Of a DNA stretch of 64,000 bases, positions 44,869 through 56,747 are shown one piece after another. The stretch comes from Streptomyces atroolivaceus (GTDB lineage Bacteria > Actinomycetota > Actinomycetes > Streptomycetales > Streptomycetaceae), in NCBI RefSeq assembly GCF_000717025.1, contig NZ_JNXG01000020.1, positions 1-64,000 on the forward strand. The letters run 5' to 3'. The notes under the pieces are model-generated. The model was not told the DNA's origin and did no database searches. It saw only the letters and a program-made list of their open reading frames with translations. The position numbers and the translations under genes are program-made. Position 1 is the stretch's first letter; each line of letters starts with the position of its first letter.

Positions 44869-45783
44869 TCACTCCGGAGGCGTCGGGGTGTCGGGGCCCT
44901 GGAACATGGTCTGGATGTCCATCTCCAGCTGGATCGTGGGCCCCACGATGGCGATGCCGCGGGCGAGCATGTTGCGCCAGTTCAGGGTGTAGTCCTCGCG
45001 GTGCAGCTCGGCGGTGGCACGTGCCGCACAGCGCAGTTCCTCGCCGTAACCGCCGTTGACGGTCCCCAGGTACTGCGTATCCAGGGAGACGGAGCGGTTG
45101 ACCCCGTGCATCGTCAGCCCGCCCTGGACGGACCAGTTGTTCCCACCCCTGTAGACGAACCGGCTGCTGGCGAAATGGAGGTACGGGTAGTTCTCCACGT
45201 CGAGGAAGTCGGCCGACCGCAGATGGTTGTCCCTGGTCTTGTTGCCGGTGGTGATGCTCGACGCATCGATGCGTATCTCGACCTGGGAGTCCTCGACGGA
45301 GGGCGCGATCCGGACACCGCCCTCGAAGGTGGTGAACCGGCCGTGCACATTGGCCATGCCGACGTGCTTGGCGATGAACCGGATCGCGGTGTGCGGGGGG
45401 TCGAAGAGCCAGGTGCCGGGGGCCGGAGGCTGCAACTGCTGCGCGACGTCCAGCTGCACGCGGCCCATCGACAGGGTCTCGCCCACGGCGATGTCGAACG
45501 TCCAGCTGGCCGGCTGCATGCCCTCGGCCGTCATGAGCAGGCGGTACTCGCCCGGGGGCAGAGCCGCGACGAACATGCCGAACAGGTCGGTGGTCCCCTT
45601 CGCCGCCGTCCGGGCCGAGTCCTGGGAGGTGACCGTGATCTCGGCGCCTCCGAGCGGCTGTCCCATGGGGTCGACGACCTCACAGGTGAGGGTTCCGGCC
45701 CCGGGAGGCACAGGAAGAGCGAATCTCGCCCCGCCATCGGAGGCCCCCCTGGATCGCCTGCCGCGGAGGAGAGAGAGGACCAT
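44869..45783 (-). CDS. YceI-family protein with N-terminal CarboxypepD_reg-like domain
   Basis: A 304-residue protein. Residues 30-115 form a carboxypeptidase-regulatory-like beta sandwich (LTCEVVDPMGQPLGGAEITV ... LPPGEYRLLMTAEG). Residues 125-300 are a YceI lipocalin-like domain (GTWLFDPPHTAIRFIAKH, VRIDASSI-type strand, LTMHGVNRSVSLD). YceI domains bind polyisoprenoids or other amphiphiles. There is no signal peptide, so it appears cytosolic. AAAGGTG precedes the ATG at 45783. The fusion is found in other Streptomyces; function unknown. Confidence 0.82.
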   Translation of the reverse strand: MVLSLLRGRRSRGASDGGARFALPVPPGAGTLTCEVVDPMGQPLGGAEITVTSQDSARTAAKGTTDLFGMFVAALPPGEYRLLMTAEGMQPASWTFDIAVGETLSMGRVQLDVAQQLQPPAPGTWLFDPPHTAIRFIAKHVGMANVHGRFTTFEGGVRIAPSVEDSQVEIRIDASSITTGNKTRDNHLRSADFLDVENYPYLHFASSRFVYRGGNNWSVQGGLTMHGVNRSVSLDTQYLGTVNGGYGEELRCAARATAELHREDYTLNWRNMLARGIAIVGPTIQLEMDIQTMFQGPDTPTPPE

Positions 45784-45931
45784 GACGTGCACCTTTCGAG
45801 CGTGGAGGGTCCAGCATAGAAATGGGCCGGAACCAGTCGTTCAACCGCCCCCGGACCCCCAGCCGGCCCCGGGCGGCCTCCGCCCGCCCCCTGCCGCGGC
45901 TCCGGCGTACGGCCACGCCTCGGCCACCGCC

Positions 45932-45937
45932 TACCCT
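45932..45937 (+). promoter_or_regulatory. -10 box for leaderless miaB transcript
   Basis: TACCCT ends 6 nt before the miaB ATG and there is no ribosome-binding site. Confidence 0.4.
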
Positions 45938-45943
45938 TGACCC

Positions 45944-47464
45944 ATGACCAGCGGCAACCGGAGCGAAGCAGTGGACGTCCAGAAGAGCTACGAGGTACGC
46001 ACTTACGGGTGCCAGATGAACGTCCACGACTCCGAACGCCTGTCGGGGCTGCTGGAGGGCGCCGGATACGTGCGCGCCCCGGAGGGCTCCGACGGGGACG
46101 CCGACGTCGTCGTCTTCAACACCTGCGCGGTGCGTGAGAACGCCGACAACAAGCTCTACGGCAACCTCGGCCGCCTCGCCCCCATGAAGACGAAGCGCCC
46201 GGGGATGCAGATCGCCGTCGGTGGCTGTCTGGCGCAGAAGGACCGCGACACGATCGTGCGGCGCGCCCCCTGGGTGGACGTCGTCTTCGGTACGCACAAC
46301 ATCGGCAAGCTGCCGGTGCTCCTGGAGCGCGCACGGGTCCAGGAGGAGGCGCAGGTCGAGATCGCCGAGTCCCTGGAGGCCTTCCCCTCGACCCTCCCCA
46401 CCCGCCGTGAGTCCGCGTACGCCGCGTGGGTGTCGATCTCCGTGGGCTGCAACAACACCTGCACCTTCTGCATCGTCCCCGCGCTGCGGGGCAAGGAGAA
46501 GGACCGCCGGACCGGCGACATCCTGGCCGAGATCGAGGCCCTCGTCGCCGAGGGCGTCAGCGAGATCACGCTGCTCGGGCAGAACGTCAACGCCTACGGT
46601 TCCGACATCGGCGACCGCGAGGCGTTCTCCAAGCTGCTGAGGGCCTGCGGCACGATCGAGGGCCTGGAGCGCGTCCGCTTCACCTCCCCGCACCCGCGTG
46701 ACTTCACCGACGACGTGATCGCGGCGATGGCCGAGACCCCGAACGTGATGCCCCAGCTGCACATGCCGATGCAGTCGGGCTCGGACACGATCCTGAAGGC
46801 CATGCGCCGCTCGTACCGCCAGGAGCGCTTCCTCGGGATCATCGAGAAGGTGCGTGCCGCCATGCCGGACGCCGCCATCTCCACCGACATCATCGTCGGT
46901 TTCCCCGGGGAGACCGAGGAGGACTTCGAGCAGACCCTGCACGCCGTGCGTGAGGCCCGCTTCGCGAACGCCTTCACCTTCCAGTACTCCAAGCGCCCCG
47001 GGACCCCCGCCGCCGACATGGAGGGGCAGGTCCCCAAGGAGGTCGTCCAGGAGCGCTACATGCGCCTGTCCGCCCTCCAGGAGGCGATCTCCTGGGAGGA
47101 GAACAAGAAGCAGGTCGGCCGCACCCTGGACGTCATGGTCGCGGAGGGAGAGGGCCGTAAGGACGGTGCCACGCACCGGCTCTCCGGCCGCGCTCCCGAC
47201 AACCGCCTGGTCCACTTCACCAAGCCGTCCCAGGACGTGCGCCCCGGGGACGTGGTGACGGTGGAGATCACGTACGCGGCCCCGCACCACCTGCTCGCCG
47301 AGGGCGCGCCCCTGGGCGTGCGGCGTACCCGGTCGGGAGACGCCTGGGAGAAGCGCACCGCGGCTCCCGCTCCTCAGCCCGCCGGAGTCATGCTCGGCCT
47401 GCCCGGCATCGGCGCGCCCGCACCGCTGCCCGCGGCCGCCACCCCGGGGTGCGCCCGCGACTGA
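45944..47464 (+). CDS. miaB: tRNA-2-methylthio-N6-dimethylallyladenosine synthase MiaB
   Basis: A 506-residue radical-SAM methylthiotransferase acting on A37 of tRNAs that read UNN codons, after MiaA. The MTTase domain has [28 protein letters not shown] and VGGCLAQK cysteines; the radical-SAM site is GCNNTCTFC (CxxxCxxC); a TRAM domain lies at about 385-460. The Pro/Ala-rich last 40 residues are extra. The start is leaderless. The gene is separated from miaA by two unrelated genes. Confidence 0.95.
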   Translation: MTSGNRSEAVDVQKSYEVRTYGCQMNVHDSERLSGLLEGAGYVRAPEGSDGDADVVVFNTCAVRENADNKLYGNLGRLAPMKTKRPGMQIAVGGCLAQKDRDTIVRRAPWVDVVFGTHNIGKLPVLLERARVQEEAQVEIAESLEAFPSTLPTRRESAYAAWVSISVGCNNTCTFCIVPALRGKEKDRRTGDILAEIEALVAEGVSEITLLGQNVNAYGSDIGDREAFSKLLRACGTIEGLERVRFTSPHPRDFTDDVIAAMAETPNVMPQLHMPMQSGSDTILKAMRRSYRQERFLGIIEKVRAAMPDAAISTDIIVGFPGETEEDFEQTLHAVREARFANAFTFQYSKRPGTPAADMEGQVPKEVVQERYMRLSALQEAISWEENKKQVGRTLDVMVAEGEGRKDGATHRLSGRAPDNRLVHFTKPSQDVRPGDVVTVEITYAAPHHLLAEGAPLGVRRTRSGDAWEKRTAAPAPQPAGVMLGLPGIGAPAPLPAAATPGCARD

Positions 47465-47478
47465 GTACGCTGACCGGC

Positions 47479-48198
47479 ATGCTTGTCGCCGCCGCCGTAT
47501 GTCCCTGCCCGCCGCTCCTGGTCCCCGAGGTGGCCGCCGGAGCCGGGCCCGAGCTCGACGCCGCGCGGAAGGCGTGCCTCGACGCCGTGGGCGTGCTCGC
47601 CGCCGCGAAGCCGGAGCTGCTGATCGTGGCCGGGCCCGCCGGACCGGACGGTGACGGACCGTTCGCCCCGGGTTCGGCCGGATCCTTCTCCGGCTTCGGC
47701 GTCGGTCTGACCGTGCGGCTGGGCGACGCGCCCGCCGGATCCCCCGCGCCGGAACGCCCGCTTCCGGCCTCTCTCGCCGTCGGCGCCTGGCTGCTGGGCC
47801 GTGCCCGGTGGGACAGTGCCCCGGTCGAAGGCCTCGGCGTGGGGGAAACGCTCCCCGCCGACCGCTGCCTGGGGGCGGGAGCGGGCCTGGCTGCCAGGGC
47901 CGAGCGGGTGGCCCTGCTGGTCATGGGCGACGGCAGCGCCTGCCGTACGGTCAAGGCGCCCGGCTACCTGGACGAGCGGGCGGCGGCCTTCGACGCGGCG
48001 GCGGCCCGCGCGCTGGGGAGTGCGGACCTTGCGGCGCTGAGCGCTCTGGACGAGTCGCTCGCGTACGAACTGAAGGCGGCGGGGCGGGCTCCCTGGCAGG
48101 TTCTCGCGGGCGCGGCCCGGGGCGCGGGCCTCGGCGGACGGCTGCTGTACGAGGACGCTCCGTACGGCGTGGGGTACGCCGTGGCGGCGTGGTCGTGA
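47479..48198 (+). CDS. Class III extradiol dioxygenase-like (LigB-type) protein
   Basis: A 239-residue protein. MLVAAAVCPCPPLLVPEVAAG has the entry of LigB-like proteins, and LLIVAGP, LLVMGDGSA and the end YEDAPYGVGYAVAAW are further marks of this actinobacterial family beside miaB. The usual metal-binding His residues (HAP, HG) are changed to CPCPP and to MGDGS, so enzymatic activity is doubtful. TACGCT ends 7 nt before the ATG, without a ribosome-binding site. It follows miaB by 14 nt. Confidence 0.65.
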   Translation: MLVAAAVCPCPPLLVPEVAAGAGPELDAARKACLDAVGVLAAAKPELLIVAGPAGPDGDGPFAPGSAGSFSGFGVGLTVRLGDAPAGSPAPERPLPASLAVGAWLLGRARWDSAPVEGLGVGETLPADRCLGAGAGLAARAERVALLVMGDGSACRTVKAPGYLDERAAAFDAAAARALGSADLAALSALDESLAYELKAAGRAPWQVLAGAARGAGLGGRLLYEDAPYGVGYAVAAWS

Positions 48199-48226
48199 CC
48201 CGTCCCCGCCTTCCCGCCCGCACGGA

Positions 48227-48262
48227 CGAGGGCCGTGGAGCGACGTCGCTCCACGGCCCTCG
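48227..48262. terminator. Bidirectional terminator
   Basis: A perfect 36-bp palindrome (18-bp arms, CGAGGGCCGTGGAGCGAC), between convergent genes. Confidence 0.85.
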
Positions 48263-48280
48263 GTTCCGCTGGGACCAGGG

Positions 48281-48526
48281 TCAGGCCGCGGGCGGCCGCG
48301 GCGGTGTACCGCCCTCGTTCTTCTGACCCAGGCGGTCTACCGCGTCCTTGGCCTTCTGCGTACCGGACACGATCTTGTCGCTGTACTTGCCCTTGGTCTT
48401 TTGGTCGACCGTGCGGGCAGCCTTGTCGAGGCCCTGGTCGATCTTGCCCCCGTGCTGCTGCGCGAGGTCGCCGACCTTCTCCTTGGCCGGGGCCAGCTTG
48501 GCCTTCAGGTTGTCCAGGAAACCCAT
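48281..48526 (-). CDS. MT0933-like antitoxin-type small protein
   Basis: An 81-residue charged protein: MGFLDNLKAKLAPAKEKVGD, LAQQHGGKIDQGLDKAARTVD and KTKGKYSDKIVSGTQKAKD. This pattern matches the family named after MT0933, a proposed antitoxin of mycobacteria; it also resembles CsbD-like amphipathic stress proteins. No toxin gene is adjacent, so the toxin-antitoxin label is weak. GGAAGGTGACCC precedes the ATG. It is monocistronic and divergent from miaA. Confidence 0.75.
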   Translation of the reverse strand: MGFLDNLKAKLAPAKEKVGDLAQQHGGKIDQGLDKAARTVDQKTKGKYSDKIVSGTQKAKDAVDRLGQKNEGGTPPRPPAA

Positions 48527-48701
48527 GGGTCACCTTCCGTGCTGGGGGACTGTGATCACATTTTACCCGTCCGGGAGCAAACGCGCGTGACTCGCCGTGT
48601 CCGTCCGCTCCGGATGAGTGGACCTCCGCACCGGCCCGGGCGGAAGATCAAGTCGGCGTCCTGCGGTCGGGACGGGTCCCGAAGTTTGCGAGACTGTCCC
48701 G

Positions 48702-49640
48702 GTGAGAAGACCCGCTCCCACCCCCCGCGTCATCACGGTCGTCGGTCCCACCGCGGCCGGAAAGTCCGATCTGGGAGTTTTTCTCGCCCAGCAGCTCGGT
48801 GGTGAGGTGGTCAACGCCGACTCCATGCAGCTCTACCGGGGCATGGACATCGGCACCGCGAAGCTGACTCTTCCCGAGCGCGCCGGTGTCCCCCATCACC
48901 TGCTGGACATCTGGGACGTCACCGAGGCCGCGAGCGTGGCCGAATACCAGCGGCTCGCCCGCACCGAGATCGACCGGTTGCTGGCCGAGGGGCGGACCCC
49001 GGTCCTGGTGGGTGGTTCGGGTCTCTACGTGAAGGGCGCCATCGACGCCCTCGAATTCCCGGGAACGGACCCGGAGGTACGCGCCAGACTCGAACAGGAA
49101 CTGGCAGAGCGCGGGTCCGGCTCCCTGCACGCCAGGCTCGCCGCCGCGGACCCCGGGGCCGCCCGCGCGATCCTGGCCAGCAACGGCCGCCGCATCGTCC
49201 GCGCGCTGGAGGTCATCGAGATCACCGGCAAGCCGTTCACGGCCAATCTGCCGGGTGACGAATCGGTCTACGACGCCCTTCAGATCGGTGTGGACGTCGA
49301 ACGCCCCGAGCTCGACGAACGGATCAGTGCCCGCGTGGACCGGATGTGGGAGGCCGGGCTCGTCGACGAGGTGCGTGCCCTGGAGGCCCAGGGGCTGCGC
49401 GAGGGGCGTACCGCCTCCCGGGCGCTCGGCTACCAGCAGGTGCTCGCCGCGCTCGCGGGGGAGTGCACCGAGGACGAGGCGCGCACGGAGACGGTACGCG
49501 CCACCAAACGCTTCGCGCGCCGCCAGGACTCCTGGTTCCGGCGCGACCCGCGCGTCCGGTGGCTGAACGGTGCCGTGGAACACCGCGAAGAACTCCCGCA
49601 CCGGGCGCTGGCGTTGGTCGAACGAGCGGTCACAGCCTGA
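48702..49640 (+). CDS. miaA: tRNA dimethylallyltransferase MiaA
   Basis: A 312-residue enzyme that prenylates A37 of tRNA with dimethylallyl diphosphate. ITVVGPTAAGKSDL is the P-loop, VVNADSMQLYRGMDIGTAK the catalytic Asp region, and HHLLDIWD and GGSGLYVKGAID are further signatures; R-RALEVIEITGKP and LGYQQVL complete the set. It acts before MiaB. The GTG at 48702 lacks a ribosome-binding site but has GAGACT 6 nt upstream. Confidence 0.95.
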   Translation: MRRPAPTPRVITVVGPTAAGKSDLGVFLAQQLGGEVVNADSMQLYRGMDIGTAKLTLPERAGVPHHLLDIWDVTEAASVAEYQRLARTEIDRLLAEGRTPVLVGGSGLYVKGAIDALEFPGTDPEVRARLEQELAERGSGSLHARLAAADPGAARAILASNGRRIVRALEVIEITGKPFTANLPGDESVYDALQIGVDVERPELDERISARVDRMWEAGLVDEVRALEAQGLREGRTASRALGYQQVLAALAGECTEDEARTETVRATKRFARRQDSWFRRDPRVRWLNGAVEHREELPHRALALVERAVTA

Positions 49641-49741
49641 TCACGTGATGGCATCGGGACGCTCCGCCCGTCATTTCGGCAGCCGGGGCCGTGCCATCAT
49701 CGAGCATCGATCGACCAGTGGAGTCCGAGTTGGGAGGGCGC

Positions 49742-50185
49742 GTGGCGATGGAGGCCGGCCCTCGCGACACAGACCGAGACGCACCGGTTACGCAGCACGT
49801 GGCAGGACGACTGAGCCCTGACGGGCCCGACGAGCCCGATGTGACCCCCGAGGTCGAGGTCGAGCTCCGCCCCGCCCGCCGACTGCGTATCTGGCAGCTC
49901 GCACCGATCGTGGGACTCGCTGCGGTCGGCTCCCTGATGTTCGCCTTCCCGCTCGCCTTCGAGTTCGGCGGCGGCGGTGCCGTGGTGGCGATGCTGGGCC
50001 TGCTGATCAGCTGCTGCGCCGCCGGCTGGGGCATGATGGCCGCGCGTCGCGTGGGCCACACCTGGCCCGGCCTGCCTGCCAGGGGTTCGGGGGAGCGCCC
50101 CGACTGGCGGGTGATCACGCTGTACGTGGCCGTCTGCACCGTGCTGGTGGCCCTGGCGGTCTGGCGCGTGGCCCGGCTCCGCTGA
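49742..50185 (+). CDS. Conserved hypothetical membrane protein
   Basis: A 147-residue protein: an acidic Pro/Asp/Glu-rich N-terminus of about 48 residues, then three hydrophobic segments (about 53-73, IWQLAPIVGLAAVGSLMFAF; 78-97; 125-142). GGGAGGG precedes the GTG at 49742. Conserved in position between miaA and dapF in Streptomyces as I recall; function unknown. Confidence 0.65.
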   Translation: MAMEAGPRDTDRDAPVTQHVAGRLSPDGPDEPDVTPEVEVELRPARRLRIWQLAPIVGLAAVGSLMFAFPLAFEFGGGGAVVAMLGLLISCCAAGWGMMAARRVGHTWPGLPARGSGERPDWRVITLYVAVCTVLVALAVWRVARLR

Positions 50186-50247
50186 CCGGTCCGTACCGCG
50201 TCCGCCCCGGAGCGGGCCCGGCTCCGCGTACCGACGGTGGACCCTCG

Positions 50248-50253
50248 TACGAT
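50248..50253 (+). promoter_or_regulatory. -10 box for leaderless dapF transcript
   Basis: TACGAT ends 6 nt before the dapF GTG, and no ribosome-binding site is present. No clear -35. Confidence 0.4.
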
Positions 50254-50259
50254 TGCTCC

Positions 50260-51132
50260 GTGAGCACTTCGCAGATCACCTTCCTCAAGGGCCACGGCAC
50301 CGAGAACGACTTCGTGATCGTTCCCGACCCGGACAACGCCCTCGACCTGCCGGTCTCCGTCGTCGCCCGGCTCTGCGACCGCCGGGCGGGCATCGGCGGC
50401 GACGGGCTGCTGCACGTCGTGCGCTCCGCGGCGCACCCCGAGGCGCGGGACATGGCCGAGCACGCCGAGTGGTTCATGGACTACCGCAACGCCGACGGTT
50501 CGGTCGCGGAGATGTGCGGCAACGGGGTGCGCGTCTTCGCCCGTTTCCTCCAGCGTGCCGGGTTCGTCGCCGAAGGCGATCTGGCCGTCGCGACCCGAGG
50601 CGGGGTCAAGCGGGTGCACATCGCCAAGGACGGCGACATCACGGTCTCCATGGGGAGGTCGGTACTGCCCGAGGACGGTGTCACGGTCACCGTGGACGGC
50701 CGCAGCTGGGAGGCCCGCAACGTGAACATGGGCAATCCTCACGCCGTCGTGTTCGTCGAGGACCTGGCCCACGCCGGAGAGCTCCGCTCCGTACCGCCGT
50801 TCAGCCCGCAGTCCGTGTACCCGGCGGGAGTCAACATCGAGTTCGTCGCGGACCGCGGGCCCCGGCACGTCGCGATGCGTGTCCACGAGCGCGGTTCCGG
50901 CGAGACCCGCTCCTGCGGCACCGGCGCCTGCGCCGTGGCCGTCGCCGCCGCCCGCAGGGACGGTGTGGACCCGGGGCGGACCGGTGCCCCGGCCACGTAC
51001 ACGGTGGACCTGCCCGGCGGCACCCTCGTGATCACCGAGTATCCGGACGGCGGTATCGACATGACGGGGCCCGCCGTGATCGTCGCGGAAGGCGTGATCG
51101 ACCCCGCCTGGCTCGAAACGATGACCGGTTAG
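50260..51132 (+). CDS. dapF: Diaminopimelate epimerase DapF
   Basis: A 290-residue enzyme converting LL- to meso-diaminopimelate for lysine and, in actinobacteria, cell-wall synthesis. FLKGHGTENDFVI is the family start. The two catalytic cysteines are in EMCGNGVRVFARF (about Cys 86) and in RSCGTGACAVAVAA (about Cys 220). The symmetric two-domain fold is complete. The window's Streptomyces wall normally contains LL-Dap, so this enzyme chiefly serves lysine synthesis. Confidence 0.95.
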   Translation: MSTSQITFLKGHGTENDFVIVPDPDNALDLPVSVVARLCDRRAGIGGDGLLHVVRSAAHPEARDMAEHAEWFMDYRNADGSVAEMCGNGVRVFARFLQRAGFVAEGDLAVATRGGVKRVHIAKDGDITVSMGRSVLPEDGVTVTVDGRSWEARNVNMGNPHAVVFVEDLAHAGELRSVPPFSPQSVYPAGVNIEFVADRGPRHVAMRVHERGSGETRSCGTGACAVAVAAARRDGVDPGRTGAPATYTVDLPGGTLVITEYPDGGIDMTGPAVIVAEGVIDPAWLETMTG

Positions 51133-51272
51133 AGCTTCGCTCGAATGGGTGATCCGTTTCACGCTGGGCAGGAGCGGGACTGCGCCACGTGGTGGGGTCG
51201 ATAGCATCAAGCACCGGCCCGGGGGTGTATCCGCACCTCTCCATCGCCGGTCGACGTTGCCGGAGGTGCCCC

Positions 51273-53420
<2,148 letters not shown>

Positions 53421-53520
53421 CCGGCCCTCTGGCTCTCCTGGCCGCCGCCCGGCGACCCCGTTCGGGTGGTGCGGCGCGCGCCACCCCCGCCCGGGCGGTG
53501 CGCGCTGGTAGCCGTAGTCC

Positions 53521-55011
53521 ATGCCGCTCACCTCCCGCCGACTGCGTGCCGCTCTGCTGGCCACCGCGTCGGTCACGCTCGTCGCCGCCACCCTGCCCGC
53601 ACCCGAACCGCTCGGCATCGGCGACCGTCTGTTCCCTCACCTCGGCAACCCGGGCTACGACGTCCTCTCGTACGACGTCTCGCTCACCTACAAGGGCAGC
53701 AACACCAAGCCCCTCGACGCCGTCACCACGATCGACGCGCGGACCACCGCACCTCTGGAACGGATCAACCTCGACTTCGCCCGGGGCGCCGTCCGGTCCG
53801 TCGAAGTCAACGGGCTGAACTCGGAGTTCGCCACGGCGGGCGAGGACCTGATCGTCGACGCCCCCTCCCGGATCCCTGCCGGGGCGCCCCTGCGGATCAC
53901 CGTCCGGCACACGAGCGACCCCTCGGGGGACCAGGCCAACGGCGGCTGGGTCCGGACCGCCGACGGTCTCGCGATGGCCAACCAGGCCGATGCCGCACAC
54001 CGGGTCTTCCCCGGCAACGACCACCCCGCCGACAAGGCCTACTTCACCTTCAGGGTGACCGCGCCGAAGGAACTCACGGTGGTCGCGGGCGGCCTCCCCG
54101 CAGGAAAGCGGGAGCACGCGGGAGCCGCCACCTGGACCTACCGCACCGCACACCCCATGGCCACGGAGCTGGCCCAGGTGTCCATCGGCCGGTCCGCCGT
54201 GCTGCACCGCACCGGTCCTCACGGACTGCCGCTGCGCGACGTGGCGCCCACGGCCGACCGCGAGAAGCTGGAGCCCTGGCTGAGCAAGACCCCGTCACAG
54301 CTGGCCTGGATGGAGGAGCAGGTCGGCCCGTACCCCTTCGAGACGTACGGACTCCTCGTCGCGGACACCGAGACGGGCTTCGAGCTGGAGACCCAGACTC
54401 TCTCGCTCTTCGAGCGCTCCCTGTTCACCGGGACCGGGTACCCGGAGTGGTACGTCGACTCGGTCATGGTGCACGAGCTCGCCCACCAGTGGTTCGGCAA
54501 CAGCGTCTCCCCGAGCTCCTGGTCCGATCTGTGGCTCAACGAGGGGCACGCCACCTGGTACGAGGCGCGCTACGCCGAGGAACACGCGCAGAAACCGCTG
54601 GAGCTGCGGATGCGTGCGGCCTACGCCCGCTCCGACACCTGGCGCGCCGCGGGCGGCCCGCCCGCACACCCCGACGTCCCCACCCCGGACCACAAGATCA
54701 GCCTGTTCAGGCCGGTGGTGTACGACGGGAGCGCCCTCATCCTGTACGCGCTGCGTGAGGAGATCGGTGAAGCCGCGTTCGACCGCCTGGAGCGGACCTG
54801 GGTACGAGTCCACCGCAACGGATCGGCGACCACCCGGCACTTCACCGACCTGGCGTCGAGGATCGCGGGGCGCGACCTGACGGCGTTCTTCGACGGGTGG
54901 CTGTACGCGGAGAAGACACCGCCGATGCCGGGACACCCGGACTGGCGCAGTGAGACGCCCCGCGACGCAGCGGGCGGGCAGAGCCCCGCGCGGGCACCGA
55001 AACCCGAGTGA
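53521..55011 (+). CDS. Secreted M1-family metallopeptidase
   Basis: A 496-residue zinc aminopeptidase-like protein. A signal peptide (about 1-27, RRLRAALLATASVTLVAATLPA) precedes the N-terminal beta domain (YDVLSYDVSLTYKG). HELAHQWFGNSV with the downstream NEGHATWYE is the M1 zinc site (HExxH-18-E). The exopeptidase motif GxMEN reads TETGFELETQTL, a divergent form common in this subgroup. It lacks the large C-terminal domain of PepN. TAGCCG lies 6 nt before the ATG. Confidence 0.9.
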   Translation: MPLTSRRLRAALLATASVTLVAATLPAPEPLGIGDRLFPHLGNPGYDVLSYDVSLTYKGSNTKPLDAVTTIDARTTAPLERINLDFARGAVRSVEVNGLNSEFATAGEDLIVDAPSRIPAGAPLRITVRHTSDPSGDQANGGWVRTADGLAMANQADAAHRVFPGNDHPADKAYFTFRVTAPKELTVVAGGLPAGKREHAGAATWTYRTAHPMATELAQVSIGRSAVLHRTGPHGLPLRDVAPTADREKLEPWLSKTPSQLAWMEEQVGPYPFETYGLLVADTETGFELETQTLSLFERSLFTGTGYPEWYVDSVMVHELAHQWFGNSVSPSSWSDLWLNEGHATWYEARYAEEHAQKPLELRMRAAYARSDTWRAAGGPPAHPDVPTPDHKISLFRPVVYDGSALILYALREEIGEAAFDRLERTWVRVHRNGSATTRHFTDLASRIAGRDLTAFFDGWLYAEKTPPMPGHPDWRSETPRDAAGGQSPARAPKPE

Positions 55012-55144
55012 CGAGCCCGGCGGGGACATGCCACTATCGACGCGTCGGCACGGCGGCCGGCCGGTGGACCTCCTCCCGGGGAATCTTCCGGCGGGGTGAC
55101 GCGTTGTGACTGACGTATCGGACTTCTATCGACGTAAGGATCCA

Positions 55145-56665
55145 ATGACCTCCTCTTCCTCCCTTCCCCAGGACGCGCAGGACGCGCAGAGCGCCACGGA
55201 AGCCAACTCCGAGAGCCTCACCGAGAGCCTTCGGGCCGACGCCCTGATGGAAGAGGACGTCGCCTGGAGCCACGAGATCGACGGAGAGCGGGACGGCGAC
55301 CAGCTCGACCGTTCCGAGCGTGCGGCGCTGCGCCGTGTCGCCGGTCTCTCCACCGAGCTCGAGGACGTCACCGAGGTCGAGTACCGGCAGCTGCGCCTGG
55401 AGCGCGTCGTTCTCGTCGGTGTCTGGACATCGGGGACCGTCCACGACGCGGAGATCTCCCTCGCGGAGCTCGCGGCCCTCGCCGAGACGGCGGGCGCCCA
55501 GGTGCTCGACGCCGTGTTCCAGCGGCGTGACAAGCCCGACCCGGCCACCTACATCGGCTCGGGCAAGGCACTGGAGCTGCGCGACATCGTTCTCGAATCA
55601 GGGGCCGACACCGTCGTCTGCGACGGTGAGCTCAGCCCCGGCCAGCTGATCCACCTGGAAGACGTCGTCAAGGTGAAGGTGGTCGACAGGACCGCACTGA
55701 TCCTCGACATCTTCGCCCAGCACGCCAAGTCCCGCGAGGGCAAGGCGCAGGTGTCGCTGGCACAGATGCAGTACATGCTGCCGCGCCTGCGCGGCTGGGG
55801 CCAGTCGCTCTCCCGGCAGATGGGCGGTGGCGGATCCAGCGGCGGTGGCGGCATGGCCACCCGTGGTCCTGGTGAGACCAAGATCGAGACGGACCGGCGA
55901 CGGATCCGCGAGAAGATGGCGAAGATGCGCCGGGAGATCGCGGAGATGAAGACCGGCCGCGAGATCAAGCGCCAGGAGCGCAAGCGCAACAAGGTGCCCT
56001 CGGTGGCGATCGCCGGGTACACCAACGCCGGCAAGTCATCCTTGCTCAACCGGCTCACCGGCGCGGGCGTCCTCGTCGAGAACGCCCTGTTCGCGACCCT
56101 GGACCCGACCGTGCGCCGGGCCGAGACCCCGAGCGGCCGGACCTACACCCTGGCCGACACCGTCGGGTTCGTGCGGCACCTTCCCCACCACCTGGTCGAG
56201 GCCTTCCGCTCCACCATGGAGGAGGTCGGTGACTCCGACCTGATCCTGCATGTGGTGGACGGTTCCCACCCGGTGCCGGAGGAGCAGCTCGCCGCCGTGC
56301 GGCAGGTGATCCGGGAGGTCGGCGCGGTCGACGTTCCCGAGATCGTCGTGATCAACAAGGCGGACGCGGCGGACCCGCTCGTGCTGCAGCGCCTGCTGCG
56401 CACCGAGAAGCACGCGATCGCGGTGTCGGCGCGGACCGGCGCGGGCATCGACGAGCTGCTCGCGCTCATCGACGCCGAGCTGCCGCGGCCGTCCGTGGAG
56501 ATCGAGGCGCTCGTGCCCTACACCCAGGGCGGACTCGTGTCACGCGTGTATGCCGAGGGCGAGGTGATCTCCGAGGAGCACACGCCGGAGGGCACCCTGC
56601 TCAAGGCGCGGGTCCACGAGCAGCTCGGGGCTGATCTGGCGATGTTCGCACCGGTGACCCACTGA
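55145..56665 (+). CDS. hflX: Ribosome-associated GTPase HflX
   Basis: A 506-residue GTPase that rescues stalled or heat-damaged ribosomes. N-terminal ND1 and ND2 domains (GTVHDAEISLAELAALAETA; DPATYIGSGKALEL), the glycine-rich loop MGGGGSSGGGG, then G1 GYTNAGKSS, G3 DTVGF, G4 NKAD and a C-terminal domain. The ATG at 55145 has TAAGGA upstream; a GTG at 55106 in frame is the alternative. A strong terminator follows. Confidence 0.93.
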   Translation: MTSSSSLPQDAQDAQSATEANSESLTESLRADALMEEDVAWSHEIDGERDGDQLDRSERAALRRVAGLSTELEDVTEVEYRQLRLERVVLVGVWTSGTVHDAEISLAELAALAETAGAQVLDAVFQRRDKPDPATYIGSGKALELRDIVLESGADTVVCDGELSPGQLIHLEDVVKVKVVDRTALILDIFAQHAKSREGKAQVSLAQMQYMLPRLRGWGQSLSRQMGGGGSSGGGGMATRGPGETKIETDRRRIREKMAKMRREIAEMKTGREIKRQERKRNKVPSVAIAGYTNAGKSSLLNRLTGAGVLVENALFATLDPTVRRAETPSGRTYTLADTVGFVRHLPHHLVEAFRSTMEEVGDSDLILHVVDGSHPVPEEQLAAVRQVIREVGAVDVPEIVVINKADAADPLVLQRLLRTEKHAIAVSARTGAGIDELLALIDAELPRPSVEIEALVPYTQGGLVSRVYAEGEVISEEHTPEGTLLKARVHEQLGADLAMFAPVTH

Positions 56666-56694
56666 CGCCGTCATCGCGTGCGGTGATCGCAGAA

Positions 56695-56731
56695 AGGGCC
56701 GGGCTCCCCTCGAACAGGGGAGCCCGGCCCT
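56695..56731. terminator. Bidirectional terminator after hflX
   Basis: AGGGCCGGGCTCCCCT and AGGGGAGCCCGGCCCT, a perfect 16-bp stem with a 5-nt loop, between convergent genes. Confidence 0.88.
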
Positions 56732-56747
56732 CTTGCATGCTGTGGTC

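Noticed and set aside
48281..48526. A toxin-antitoxin module
   Set aside because: No second small gene overlaps or adjoins it.
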